From: Endozoicomonas sp. NE40
GTDB taxonomy: Bacteria > Pseudomonadota > Gammaproteobacteria > Pseudomonadales > Endozoicomonadaceae
Reading direction: 5' to 3'
Assembly (NCBI RefSeq): GCF_040549045.1
Contig: NZ_JBEWTB010000002.1
Coordinates: forward strand, 1,829,501 to 1,893,500
Length of the DNA stretch: 64,000 bases
In this document: one piece after another, positions 17,956 to 25,991 of the stretch
How the letters are laid out: each line of letters starts with the position of its first letter
Numbering within the stretch: position 1 is the stretch's first letter
Position numbers and translations under genes: made by a program
The notes under the pieces: model-generated
The model's database searches: none
The model's input: only the letters and a program-made list of their open reading frames with translations
Told to the model about the DNA's origin: nothing

Positions 17956-19191
17956 ATGAGAAAACCTTTTCACCTAATGGCCAAACCCACCAGCTATCAG
18001 TGTAATCTCGACTGTGATTACTGCTTTTATCTGGAAAAAGAAGTCTTCTTTAACAAACGGGCCGAGAATAAAGGAAAGGAAAAGATCACTCACATGAGTG
18101 ATGAGGTGTTGCGCAACTACACCAAACAATACATTGCCTCACAGGACACCCCTGTTGTTGATTTCACCTGGCAGGGCGGGGAGCCTACCACCGCTGGCCT
18201 GGATTTCTTCAAGCGTGCCATCGCATACCAGAAAAAATTTGCCGGTGACAAGCAGATTACCAACAGCCTGCAAACCAATGGCGTACTGTTGAACGACGAA
18301 TGGTGTGCATTCCTGAAAGAGCACAACTTCCTGGTAGGTCTTTCGATTGACGGTCCTGAGGAACTGCACGACCATTATCGAGTATCACAGGGTGGTAAAC
18401 CCACTTTCAAACGTGTTGCCAAAGCCATTGAGTGCATGAAAAAACACGGAGTGGAGTTCAATACACTCACGGTAGTGAACAACGTTAACGTTGAGCATCC
18501 GTTGAAAGTTTATAACTTCCTGAAAGAGATCGGCTCAACCTTTACCCAGTTCATTCCGGTCATTGAGCAGATGGAAGTGGGTGTTGAAAACCCAATGCTG
18601 ATCTTCCCAAAATCTAAAAGCGAAAAACAGCTGATGCCTTTCTCTGTAGACCCGGAAAAATTTGGTGATTTCATGATCACCATCTTTAACGAATGGGTTC
18701 GCAAAGACGTTGGCAAGATCTATGTACAAATGTTTGACAATGCCCTGGCCACCTGGATTGGTCAGCCTGCCAACCTGTGTATTTTCCGCGAAGAGTGTGG
18801 TTCAGCCCTGGTGGTTGAGCGTAATGGCGATATTTATTCCTGTGACCATTACGTGTACCCGGAATACAAGCTGGGTAATATTTCAGACAAAAATGTTCAC
18901 AAAGTAGCCACTCAAAAAGCTCAGGATAAGTTTGGTAAAGACAAGTCTAACGTTGGCGAAATTTGTGAAAAATGTGAATACCGTTTCGCCTGTAATGGCG
19001 GCTGTCCAAAGCATCGCATTCACCCGAATGCTGACGGTACCAGCCAGAGCCATCTGTGTCCTGCCTATAAAAAGATTTTTAAACACATGGACCCTTATAT
19101 GAAATATATGGCGAATGAGCTGCAAAATCGCCGACCTCCTGCGTATGTAATGTATGCTGCCGATCGAATTGCTGCGGAAAACGCCCGTTGA
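17956..19191 (+). CDS. Anaerobic sulfatase-maturating enzyme (radical SAM, SPASM)
   Basis: Radical-SAM enzyme that converts the active-site Cys (or Ser) of sulfatases to C-alpha-formylglycine without oxygen. The radical-SAM motif is C16-x3-C20-x2-C23 (YQCNLDCDYCFYLEKE). The C-terminal SPASM domain supplies the auxiliary-cluster cysteines in CGSALVV, IYSCDHY and CEKCEYRFACNGGCPKH. DFTWQGGEPTTAGLDFF is typical of the family. 411 aa is the usual size. A cysteine-type sulfatase lies 8.6 kb downstream (27744-29330) and is its most obvious client here, although the two are not in one operon. Confidence 0.93.
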   Translation: MRKPFHLMAKPTSYQCNLDCDYCFYLEKEVFFNKRAENKGKEKITHMSDEVLRNYTKQYIASQDTPVVDFTWQGGEPTTAGLDFFKRAIAYQKKFAGDKQITNSLQTNGVLLNDEWCAFLKEHNFLVGLSIDGPEELHDHYRVSQGGKPTFKRVAKAIECMKKHGVEFNTLTVVNNVNVEHPLKVYNFLKEIGSTFTQFIPVIEQMEVGVENPMLIFPKSKSEKQLMPFSVDPEKFGDFMITIFNEWVRKDVGKIYVQMFDNALATWIGQPANLCIFREECGSALVVERNGDIYSCDHYVYPEYKLGNISDKNVHKVATQKAQDKFGKDKSNVGEICEKCEYRFACNGGCPKHRIHPNADGTSQSHLCPAYKKIFKHMDPYMKYMANELQNRRPPAYVMYAADRIAAENAR

Positions 19192-19225
19192 TCAGAATAT
19201 CCCTGATGATTCTCTAATGGTAACA

Positions 19226-19253
19226 GGGCGCTTAGTTTAATCATTAAGCGCCC
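19226..19253 (+). terminator. Hairpin after the sulfatase maturase
   Basis: GGGCGCTTA (19226-19234) and TAAGCGCCC (19245-19253) form a 9-bp stem 35 bases past the stop codon. The downstream base run is not U-rich (ATTGAAACG), so efficiency is uncertain. Confidence 0.5.
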
Positions 19254-19409
19254 ATTGAAACGTTAAACATCTCCTGCCCCTCCCACTCTTTCGCTTTGTT
19301 TCTTACTGTAAACTTTTCTAAAAAAACCTTTACTTACCTTTATGCGGGAGTAGCATCATTAAGTACGGGGGAAAGGCATATCCCTTAATTAAAGTCGAAG
19401 GAGGAGAGA

Positions 19410-19832
19410 ATGAAACAATTCACACTGGCTCTGGCTCTGTCCACTTTAGCAATGGCCGGTTGCTCAACCACACCATCACCTCAACAATTAGCCAGCGAAG
19501 GCAACTGGGAACAACTCGGTCAAATGGACGGGAGTAAAGGTCTTACTGAACGTTCCAATTCTGAACTGTCTGAATTACATAAACTGGATAGCCAGAACTT
19601 TGATCTTTATAAACAGGGATATGCCACCGGCATTGCTGAATTCTGTACTCCTGAGACGGGTTATTTCCTGGGACTGTCCGGCTTGAGTTACGGAGGGCAG
19701 TGTGCTCGCTTTGACCATGAAAACGAATATATTCAGAGCTGGGAAGACGGTCTGTTTGAGTATGATAATGCTCGCTGGGATCAGGAGATTCAGTATTATG
19801 ATTACGAAACTTTTTATGGCGGTGTTCAGTGA
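19410..19832 (+). CDS. DUF2799 lipoprotein
   Basis: A 140-aa lipoprotein: signal peptide with lipobox ALAMAGC-S (Cys at residue 17; LALALSTLAMAGCS) followed by a soluble domain with the DUF2799 pattern (YKQGYATGIAEFCTPETGYFLGLSGLSYGGQC). The residues after the Cys are Ser-Thr, not Asp, so sorting to the outer membrane by Lol is expected. A strong AAGGAGGAG ribosome site lies just upstream (19398-19407). Function of DUF2799 is unknown. It is monocistronic, ending before a bidirectional terminator. Confidence 0.88.
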   Translation: MKQFTLALALSTLAMAGCSTTPSPQQLASEGNWEQLGQMDGSKGLTERSNSELSELHKLDSQNFDLYKQGYATGIAEFCTPETGYFLGLSGLSYGGQCARFDHENEYIQSWEDGLFEYDNARWDQEIQYYDYETFYGGVQ

Positions 19833-19884
19833 GTTTATCTGAATTTATCAGTTAACGATTATAAAAATAAAAATAATTCTGTAA

Positions 19885-19909
19885 AAATGCCGCTGACAAA
19901 GCGGCATTT
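19885..19909. terminator. Bidirectional intrinsic terminator
   Basis: AAATGCCGCT (19885-19894) and AGCGGCATTT (19900-19909) form a 10-bp stem with a 5-nt loop, followed on the plus strand by ATTTATT and on the minus strand by TTTTTACAG. It ends both the DUF2799 gene and the convergent tatABC operon. Confidence 0.85.
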
Positions 19910-19936
19910 ATTTATTAATCACGGCTGACTTACGAA

Positions 19937-20695
19937 TTATTCAGATTCATCTCGTTTTGCAGAAACACCCGGAGTCAGGCGGGCAAACAAAATACCCATT
20001 TCAAACAGTAACCACATCGGTCCCGCAAGCAACGTTTGTGAAATCACATCCGGTGGCGTTAACAACATCCCCAGAACAAAACACCCAACAATGATATAGG
20101 GGCGTTTCTTTGCCAGAGAATCAACATCCGATACACCAGACCAGATTAATAACACCGTAGCAACAGGAATTTCAAAAGCCAGGCCAAAAGCAAAAAACAG
20201 CTTCAAAATAAAATTCAGATAGCTGTTAATGTCTGTCATCACCGCAACGCTTTCCGGACCAATACTCGTAAAGAAACCAAATACCAGCGGAAAAACCACA
20301 AAATAGGCAAACGCCATTCCGGCGTAAAACAACAGGACACTGGCTACCAGCAGCGGTATCGCCAGACGCTTTTCATGTTTATACAACCCCGGTGAAATAA
20401 ATGCCCAGATCTGGTGCAGAATATAGGGGATGGCAATAAACAGGGATAATACCAGTGTCAGCTTGAAGGGAGCCAGGAACGGCGATGCGACATCAGTCGC
20501 AATCATGCTCGTACCTTCAGGCAGGTATACCCGCAACGGCTGTGAAATAAACTCGTAGATATCGCTGGAAAAATAAAACAATCCGGCAAACAAAATAAAT
20601 ATAACCACTGTGCTGCGAATAATACGGGTTCTCAGCTCCAGCAGGTGCTGGATCAGTGGCTGTTCCTTGTCGCCGGCACTTGCACTTGAAGTCAT
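19937..20695 (-). CDS. tatC: Sec-independent protein translocase TatC
   Basis: Core receptor of the twin-arginine translocase, binding RR-signal peptides of folded substrates in the inner membrane. Six membrane helices are visible from STVVIFILFAGLFYF to LLAGPMWLLFEMGILFA, with the N-terminal HLLELRTRI family block. Start: ATG at 20695 (MTSSASAGDKEQPLIQHL) has AGGA eight bases upstream; a GTG seven codons earlier lacks a site. 252 aa is normal. Last gene of tatABC. Confidence 0.95.
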   Translation of the reverse strand: MTSSASAGDKEQPLIQHLLELRTRIIRSTVVIFILFAGLFYFSSDIYEFISQPLRVYLPEGTSMIATDVASPFLAPFKLTLVLSLFIAIPYILHQIWAFISPGLYKHEKRLAIPLLVASVLLFYAGMAFAYFVVFPLVFGFFTSIGPESVAVMTDINSYLNFILKLFFAFGLAFEIPVATVLLIWSGVSDVDSLAKKRPYIIVGCFVLGMLLTPPDVISQTLLAGPMWLLFEMGILFARLTPGVSAKRDESE

Positions 20696-20735
20696 AATTC
20701 GTTTCCTGGTTGACACTTAACCGGAAGCACGCAGA

Positions 20736-21104
20736 TCATTTCTTAACCGACGAGCTTTCAGTCTCTGTTGTCTTGTTATCACGCTGCTGGCTGAGAGAGT
20801 GGTCGAACTCACTGACCTCTCCCTGAAGCCGGGACGACATAGTTTTCAGACTGTCCCCTGCTTCAGAAGCCTGCTGCTTTACACTCTCCAGCTGTCGCTC
20901 AATATCCTTGAAATGCAAATCCTGTTTGATTTCTTCAATATTGAGTTCGCTTTCCACGGTCTCCCGGACATTACGTGCAGTCTGCTTCAGGTAATGCAGC
21001 CAGCGGGCAACTGTACGGATTGCCTGCGGAAGCCTCTCCGGCCCCAGAACAACCAGCCCCAGAAGAACAATGATCAGCATCTCGGCAAAGCCAATATCAA
21101 ACAC
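20736..21104 (-). CDS. tatB: Sec-independent protein translocase TatB
   Basis: Membrane-anchored partner of TatC: N-terminal helix MFDIGFAEMLIIVLLGLVVLGPERLP with the conserved Glu8 and Gly-Pro hinge, an amphipathic helix, then a long charged tail containing a likely coiled coil (QDLHFKDIERQLESVKQQASEAG) and a Ser/Thr-rich end. 122 aa fits TatB rather than TatA. It lies 11 bases after tatA. Confidence 0.94.
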   Translation of the reverse strand: MFDIGFAEMLIIVLLGLVVLGPERLPQAIRTVARWLHYLKQTARNVRETVESELNIEEIKQDLHFKDIERQLESVKQQASEAGDSLKTMSSRLQGEVSEFDHSLSQQRDNKTTETESSSVKK

Positions 21105-21115
21105 CGGACATTACC

Positions 21116-21310
21116 TCAGGGTTTGTCGTGTGGGATTTCCTTACCGGAAGCATGGCCTTCAGTTTTTTCGTCTGCCATCGCGTCCTTAAACCCTTTAACC
21201 GCACCACCCAGATCACTTCCCAGTGTCTTCAGCTTTTTGGTGCCGAACAACATCACGACAATCAACAGAATAATCACCAGTTGCCAGATACTGATTCCAC
21301 CCAGACCCAT
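21116..21310 (-). CDS. tatA: Sec-independent protein translocase TatA
   Basis: Pore-forming Tat subunit: MGLGGISIWQLVIILLIVVMLFGTKKLKTLGSDLGGAVKGFKDAM, one helix, the FGTKKL hinge and the amphipathic helix with GGAVKGFK. The ATG at 21308-21310 has AGGAGAG six bases upstream, so the longer open frame to 21361 is not used. 64 aa. First gene of tatABC, with its promoter in the following gap. Confidence 0.94.
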   Translation of the reverse strand: MGLGGISIWQLVIILLIVVMLFGTKKLKTLGSDLGGAVKGFKDAMADEKTEGHASGKEIPHDKP

Positions 21311-21361
21311 AACTCTCTCCTGAAAAATAACGAATCCAACGAAGCATACTGGACAGAACAA

Positions 21362-21765
21362 CTGCAGAACAATCAGTAGTCTCAGCTAGCCGTTAGAAAC
21401 AATACAAACAGCCATGAGCGGAAAATGCGGCTCACCGCTGAACATGAAAATAAATACAGAGCCTGTGAGGGCTGCATTTTCATAATAAATAGTGGATGAC
21501 AGATTCTTAACCATCTCCCGCCAAAAACAACAGGAATCCGTATTCTCCTGACCATAATGCCATGGTTTTATTGACCCTGATCAACTTGTACGGCTCGGAG
21601 TTTCCAGAAAGAGGCCATGCCATTGCACTTTCTTGTTCGATCTTGTGCAAAGGTTTTCTAAACTTTGATGCACAGCAAGATGCCAGACGACCAGTCTGGC
21701 ACAATAGTTAGAGATAATGGCTACAAATAATAGCAACCGGATAAGCTGACTGATGTGGTGTACAA
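21362..21765. other. 404-bp divergent regulatory interval tatA / lacI-type gene
   Basis: No gene is supported here. Two candidate sites stand out: an FNR/Anr-like TTGAC-CCTG-ATCAA at 21571-21584, and an exact 8-bp inverted repeat TGCCAGAC-GACCA-GTCTGGCA at 21681-21701, about 65 bases before the GTG start of the regulator, suitable for an operator or short hairpin. Confidence 0.5.
21681..21701. promoter_or_regulatory. Inverted repeat upstream of the LacI-type gene
   Basis: TGCCAGAC (21681-21688), loop GACCA, GTCTGGCA (21694-21701): perfect arms. The centre is not the CG step typical of LacI-family operators, so it could be bound by another regulator or fold in RNA. Confidence 0.35.
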
Positions 21766-22779
21766 GTGGCTAATATAAAAGATGTCGCAAAGCTGGCGGG
21801 AGTCTCCATATCTACGGTTTCCCGCGTTGTTAACAATACGGCAGGTGTTGCACGAAACAAAAAAGAGGCCGTGGTGCGTGCCATGTCTGAGCTGCACTAC
21901 AAACCGAACAGTTTTGCCAAGGCCCTGGTCAGTAATAAGTCTGATTCCCTGGGCCTGGTCGTCGGAGATCTGGGCGATCCGTTCTTCAGCCTGCTTATGC
22001 GCGGGGTTGAAAAGCTTGCCAGCCAATACAACAAACAACTGTTAGTCAGCTCAGGTCATCACGATCCGGAAAGGGAAAAAGAAGCCATCCGTTCCCTGAT
22101 CGACCGACGGTGTGATGCCATTGTCGTTCACTCCAAAGCGCTGCCAGACTATCAGGTGATGGAGCTGCTTGAGTCCCAGACCAGCTCGGTCATTATCAAT
22201 CGAAGAATACAGGGCTTTGAGGAGCGTTGTATCTATCTCGACAACCGCAGTGCCGGAGAGATGGCCACCCGCTATCTGCTTGAACAGGGGCATCGGAATA
22301 TTGCATTTATCTCCCGCTCTTCAGAAAACAGACACCTTGAACTGGAAGATGCCCGTGACCGCTATCAGGGCTATCAGGATGCCCTCCTGGCTCACAGTAT
22401 ATTCCCGGACTCTGAATTGCTCAGCAAAAACCAGCCTGATGAACAGGGAGGCTATAATGCCACCCTCGAGTTACTGAACCGTAACGTTGAATTTACTGCT
22501 ATTTTTGCCTACAACGATGCGATGGCAGCAGGATGCATGATGGCATTAAGAGAACGCAAGGTTCAGGTGCCAAACGACGTTTCGGTGATAGGTGTTGACG
22601 ATGTTCTGCTGGCACGGTTCCTTAACCCTGGCCTGACCACTGTCCGATATCCCATTGAAGCCATGGGAGCAGCGGCTGCCTCTCTGGCTCTGGCGCTTTT
22701 TAGAGAACATGAACAGCCACAGTTGATTCGGGAGTTCATGCCTGAAATTCAAATCAGGGAATCAGTACGCAGCCTGTAA
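21766..22779 (+). CDS. LacI-family transcriptional regulator
   Basis: A 337-aa sugar-responsive regulator. The N-terminal HTH reads IKDVAKLAGVSISTVSRVVNNTAGVARNKKEAVVRAMSELHYKPNSFAKALVSN (LacI signature), followed by the periplasmic-binding-like domain with LGLVVGDLGDPFFSLLMRGVEKLA and IIVHSKALPDY-type blocks. The only usable start is the GTG at 21766, since an in-frame stop lies 15 bases upstream; the ribosome site is weak. It is a plausible regulator of the sulfatase/porin/PTS genes at 27.7-32.2 kb, where a CG-centred palindrome typical of this family occurs (27685-27698). The inducer is unknown. Confidence 0.92.
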   Translation: MANIKDVAKLAGVSISTVSRVVNNTAGVARNKKEAVVRAMSELHYKPNSFAKALVSNKSDSLGLVVGDLGDPFFSLLMRGVEKLASQYNKQLLVSSGHHDPEREKEAIRSLIDRRCDAIVVHSKALPDYQVMELLESQTSSVIINRRIQGFEERCIYLDNRSAGEMATRYLLEQGHRNIAFISRSSENRHLELEDARDRYQGYQDALLAHSIFPDSELLSKNQPDEQGGYNATLELLNRNVEFTAIFAYNDAMAAGCMMALRERKVQVPNDVSVIGVDDVLLARFLNPGLTTVRYPIEAMGAAAASLALALFREHEQPQLIREFMPEIQIRESVRSL

Positions 22780-22853
22780 ACTACAACTGCCTTTTACCTG
22801 CTGTGCCAATCCTGTAGGATTGCCCGGTTGGTCAATGAACACAGGTTGTAGTC

Positions 22854-24121
22854 ATGTTCTGGGCGGTTGTTTTCTTTCTTCTTATTGTGTCTCTGTTGCT
22901 GTTATTCAGGCCAGAAGACAAGGGTCAGCCCCACGACGAGTATTTTTCTACCCTGTCCAGCAAACTGCCCGCCTCCGTGAGTGGTCTGCCTCATATCATG
23001 GTCGACCTTGAGCGGGTCAATCACAACCTTCTCCAGGTCAGGGAACATCTGGGAGACACCACCAACATTCGTGTCGTCGCCAAATCCCTGCCCTGTCCCC
23101 AGCTGTTACGCTACATTCTTGAACAGCTCGGCAGTAACCGCCTGATGGTGTTTCACCAGCCTTTCCTGAACCAGATGCTGAAACAGTTTCCGGGCTGTGA
23201 CTTTCTGCTGGGTAAGCCCTTCCCGATTCACTTGCTTGAAAGCTTCTATGACCAGCTTGATCCTGCACATCGTGAGCGTATCGGCCAGATACAATGGCTG
23301 ATTGATAAACAGAGTCGTCTGGAACAGTACCTGTTATTTGCCAGGCAGAATCGTTTGCAGCTACGGGTCAGTATTGAGCTGAATATTGGTCTTCATCGAG
23401 GCGGTGTTGCCAGCCCCGAACAACTGGCAGCCATGCTTACCCTTATTCGTGCCAACCGGGATTTTCTGAAACTGTCCGGTTTTATGGGCTATGAATCGCA
23501 TATTGCCAAGGCACCATTTGCCTCAATGCGAATCAATGCACGAATCCGGGCTCAGGAAACATACGACGACTATGTAACGATACTGCGGACTGACTACCCC
23601 GACCTGTTTCGCCCGGACTTATGCTTTAATTGCGCAGGCAGCAAAACCTACCAGCTGTATCCTCTGGAAAGCCGTGGTGCCATAAACGACATCAGCATTG
23701 GTTCTGCCTTTGTTCAACCCATGAGCTTTGACCTGCCCACTCTGCAACATCATCAGCCTGCGTTGTTTATTTCGACACCGGTTCTGAAAAAGCAGGAAGG
23801 GTTGACCATTCCCTATCTTGAGCGCCTGACACACTTGCTGTCCTGGTTTAACGACAACTTCCGGCAAACCTTCTTTATTAATGGCGGATGGTGGAAAGCC
23901 AGCCCCTCTCCCCCCGGGGATTAACCAGCAGTACCCTGTATGGGCGCAGTACGAATCAGGAAATGCTGACCAGCTCTGACAGCACACAGCTGTATGAAGA
24001 CGAACTGGTGTTTTTACGTCCCCATCAGAGCGAGCGGGTTATGTTGCAGTTTGGCAAGTTACTGGTGATTCGCAACCACCAGCTGCAGGATACCTGGGAA
24101 ACTTTTGACCTGACTTACTAA
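22854..24121 (+). pseudogene. Membrane-anchored D-threonine-aldolase/alanine-racemase-fold PLP enzyme, frameshifted
   Basis: An alanine-racemase N-terminal-fold PLP protein of the DSD1/D-threonine aldolase type. Residues 1-19 form a membrane anchor (MFWAVVFFLLIVSLLLLF), the PLP lysine is probably K77 in RVVAKSLPCPQ, and SIELNIGLHRGGV and GFMGYESHIAKAP follow. The first frame stops at 23924 (WWKASPSPPGD). The missing C-terminus continues in another frame to 24121 (RGLTSSTLYGRSTNQEMLTSS...DTWETFDLTY). One extra base in the C-run at 23910-23915 rejoins both parts as about 422 aa. It is either a recent loss of function or a base-calling error at the C6G4 run. It ends three bases before the convergent TSUP gene. 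Confidence 0.75.
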
Positions 24122-24124
24122 AGC

Positions 24125-24871
24125 CTACAGTGCATCCATAATGAGCTTTACACCGGTTATCAGTAATCCGGTGTAAAGCACCCTGTAAAATATGTCTTCA
24201 CGGATACGATGAACCAGCTTCATGCCGGCAAAAACACCCAGCGGGCAAAGGGGTAAAAGAATAGCCGACAGTATAAGGTTATCGACACTCAGCTCGCCCA
24301 AACCCCCATAAGCTGGAATCTTGGAGAGATTCACCACCCCGAAAAATATCGCCATCGTACCACTCAGTATCTTTTTATCTAATTTGAGGGGCAGCATGTA
24401 CACACTGAGCGGAGCCCCCCCGGCATGGACACCAAAACTGGTGAACCCACTGACTGTTGCCCAGAAAATGCCTTTCAGGCGACTGGGTTTGCCGGGCGCA
24501 ACACCTTTTGAGAAAAACTGATGAAGGCAAAACAAGATAGCAATGCTGCCGATCAGAAAGCGAATGGCACTCTCAGGCAACTGATAAAAAATCAGCAACC
24601 CAAGCCCTACTCCCACTAAACCCGGCAACAGAATAATCTTCAGAATATTCCAGTCAATAAATCGTCTCCACCCCCAGATGGCAAACAGATCCATGATGAG
24701 CAGTAACGGCAGAAGAATGGCAGCCGCCTGAACCGGTGGAATAACCAGCGACATAAGAGGAACAGCCATCACCCCCATTGCGTTACCCAGGCCGCCCTTT
24801 CCCACAGCGGCGATAAGAACCGCAGGTACAGCAGTTAATAAAAACGGCAACAGTGGCACACCAAAATCCAT
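24125..24871 (-). CDS. Sulfite exporter TauE/SafE (TSUP) family permease
   Basis: A 248-aa inner-membrane protein with about eight hydrophobic helices. The glycine-rich opening VGKGGLGNAMGVMAVPLMSLVIPPVQAAAILLPLL and the mirror block GFTSFGVHAGGAPLSVYMLPLKL are the two TSUP half-signatures. Members export or import sulfur-containing anions or organic acids; the exact substrate cannot be read from sequence. Its position near sulfatase-related genes makes a sulfur anion tempting but unproven. It lies downstream of the IolE-like gene on the same strand, separated by a terminator. Confidence 0.87.
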   Translation of the reverse strand: MDFGVPLLPFLLTAVPAVLIAAVGKGGLGNAMGVMAVPLMSLVIPPVQAAAILLPLLLIMDLFAIWGWRRFIDWNILKIILLPGLVGVGLGLLIFYQLPESAIRFLIGSIAILFCLHQFFSKGVAPGKPSRLKGIFWATVSGFTSFGVHAGGAPLSVYMLPLKLDKKILSGTMAIFFGVVNLSKIPAYGGLGELSVDNLILSAILLPLCPLGVFAGMKLVHRIREDIFYRVLYTGLLITGVKLIMDAL

Positions 24872-24889
24872 ACTCGTTACTCACTCCAA

Positions 24890-24918
24890 CAAAAAAGCCG
24901 TGTAAAACATACACGGCT
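24890..24918 (-). terminator. Intrinsic terminator of the IolE-like gene
   Basis: The 9-bp stem AGCCGTGTA/TACACGGCT (24896-24918) with an AAACA-type loop is followed on the minus strand by TTTTTTGTTGG. It lies 42 bases after the stop of the sugar isomerase-like gene. Confidence 0.85.
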
Positions 24919-24959
24919 CATACTAGCAATACCTTTTATACAAGTGTATCGCAGACGGC

Positions 24960-25877
24960 TCAGAAACCTAATTCACGCAGATGGTTCAGACTTCGGCGAG
25001 CGTCTTCAAACGGGGTGACTTCAGAGTTGGGATCACGAAGCTGTTGCAGCGTTATCCAGCCATCGTACTCAACCCGGTCTAAAGCGCTTTTAATTGCACA
25101 ATAGTCTATATCACCTTCACCAACAGAGCGCAGAACACCAAAATCACAGGCATCCTTAAATCCGACCATCTGACTGTTCAGGCAATATTCAAGGCGCTGG
25201 TTACACACATCCTTAAAATGAACATGCTCAAGCCGGAACGTACACTCTTTCATCCACTGGGCAGGTTCAAGGCCAGCATACACAAAGTGTCCTGTATCCA
25301 GGCACAGGCCTGCTTTTTCGTAAGGTACATCCTCCAGCATCCGGGAAATTTCATCATCAAATTCCAGATAGCTGCCTGCATGAGGGTGTACAACGGCTCT
25401 GATACCATAGTCGTACATAGCGATATCGGCAATACAGCGAATGGTCGACATCATAGTGCGCCACCTGGGTTTATCCAGTCTTGGTGCCTGCTCACTGATA
25501 CCGGCAAAACGCTCGCGGATATCATTGACCGCATCAACAATCACCAGCTGTTTCGCACCCACAGCATGAAGCAACTGACAGACCTTGCGGGTTCTGGACA
25601 GGGTTTCTTCCAGCCGGGTACGATCCCACAGAGCTTCATAGACTCTGCCAGAGATAACTGACATGCCCCGTCTACCCAGTTCGTCTTTGAGCATGCGGCC
25701 ATCGGTCGGAAAATAACCATAAGGCCCAAGCTCAATGCTTGAGTAACCCGCCTCTGAAGCTTCCTGCAACAGGTCTCGCCATACGGGGCTATCCGGACAT
25801 TGCGGATTACCCACTCCCCAGGAGCAGGGGGCAGCGGCAAAGCGGTAACGATCGTGTTTTTTGTTTGGACTTATCAT
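24960..25877 (-). CDS. Xylose-isomerase-like TIM-barrel protein (IolE-like sugar isomerase/dehydratase)
   Basis: A 305-aa AP endonuclease family 2 / sugar-phosphate isomerase-epimerase fold. The opening AAAPCSWGVGNPQ and AGYSSIELGPYGYFPTD resemble inosose dehydratase IolE/MocC. Metal-ligand candidates are visible in VVHPHAGSY, GLCLDTGHFVYAG and EHVHFKD. No other inositol genes are adjacent, so it may act on another sugar or sugar acid. Start ATG at 25875-25877; the 5' part and upstream region are duplicated in a decayed copy at 27357-27590. A good terminator follows. Confidence 0.85.
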   Translation of the reverse strand: MISPNKKHDRYRFAAAPCSWGVGNPQCPDSPVWRDLLQEASEAGYSSIELGPYGYFPTDGRMLKDELGRRGMSVISGRVYEALWDRTRLEETLSRTRKVCQLLHAVGAKQLVIVDAVNDIRERFAGISEQAPRLDKPRWRTMMSTIRCIADIAMYDYGIRAVVHPHAGSYLEFDDEISRMLEDVPYEKAGLCLDTGHFVYAGLEPAQWMKECTFRLEHVHFKDVCNQRLEYCLNSQMVGFKDACDFGVLRSVGEGDIDYCAIKSALDRVEYDGWITLQQLRDPNSEVTPFEDARRSLNHLRELGF

Positions 25878-25942
25878 GATCAGGTTCCTGCCTGTAGTTC
25901 TTAACCTGATATATATCAGAAGGCGTTAATAACAGACATTGA
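25878..25942. repeat. Upstream region shared with the decayed IolE-like copy, copy 1
   Basis: The segment with GATCAGGTTCCTGCCTGTAG and later TTAATAACAGACATTGA, just before the IolE-like start, recurs at 27555-27592 before the decayed copy. The second copy lacks about 27 bases between the two blocks. Together with the gene 5' ends this makes a direct repeat flanking the unknown gene at 25992-27332. Confidence 0.75.
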
Positions 25943-25991
25943 TGCCGGACACTTTTCTATCATTTATTTTCATTTATGCACAGGCAAGCAC

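Noticed and set aside
19257..19275. AAACGTT cores near other genes (19257, 17645, 30760, 56210) as further LacI-type operators
   Set aside because: Only partial half-sites without the symmetrical partner; too short to support.
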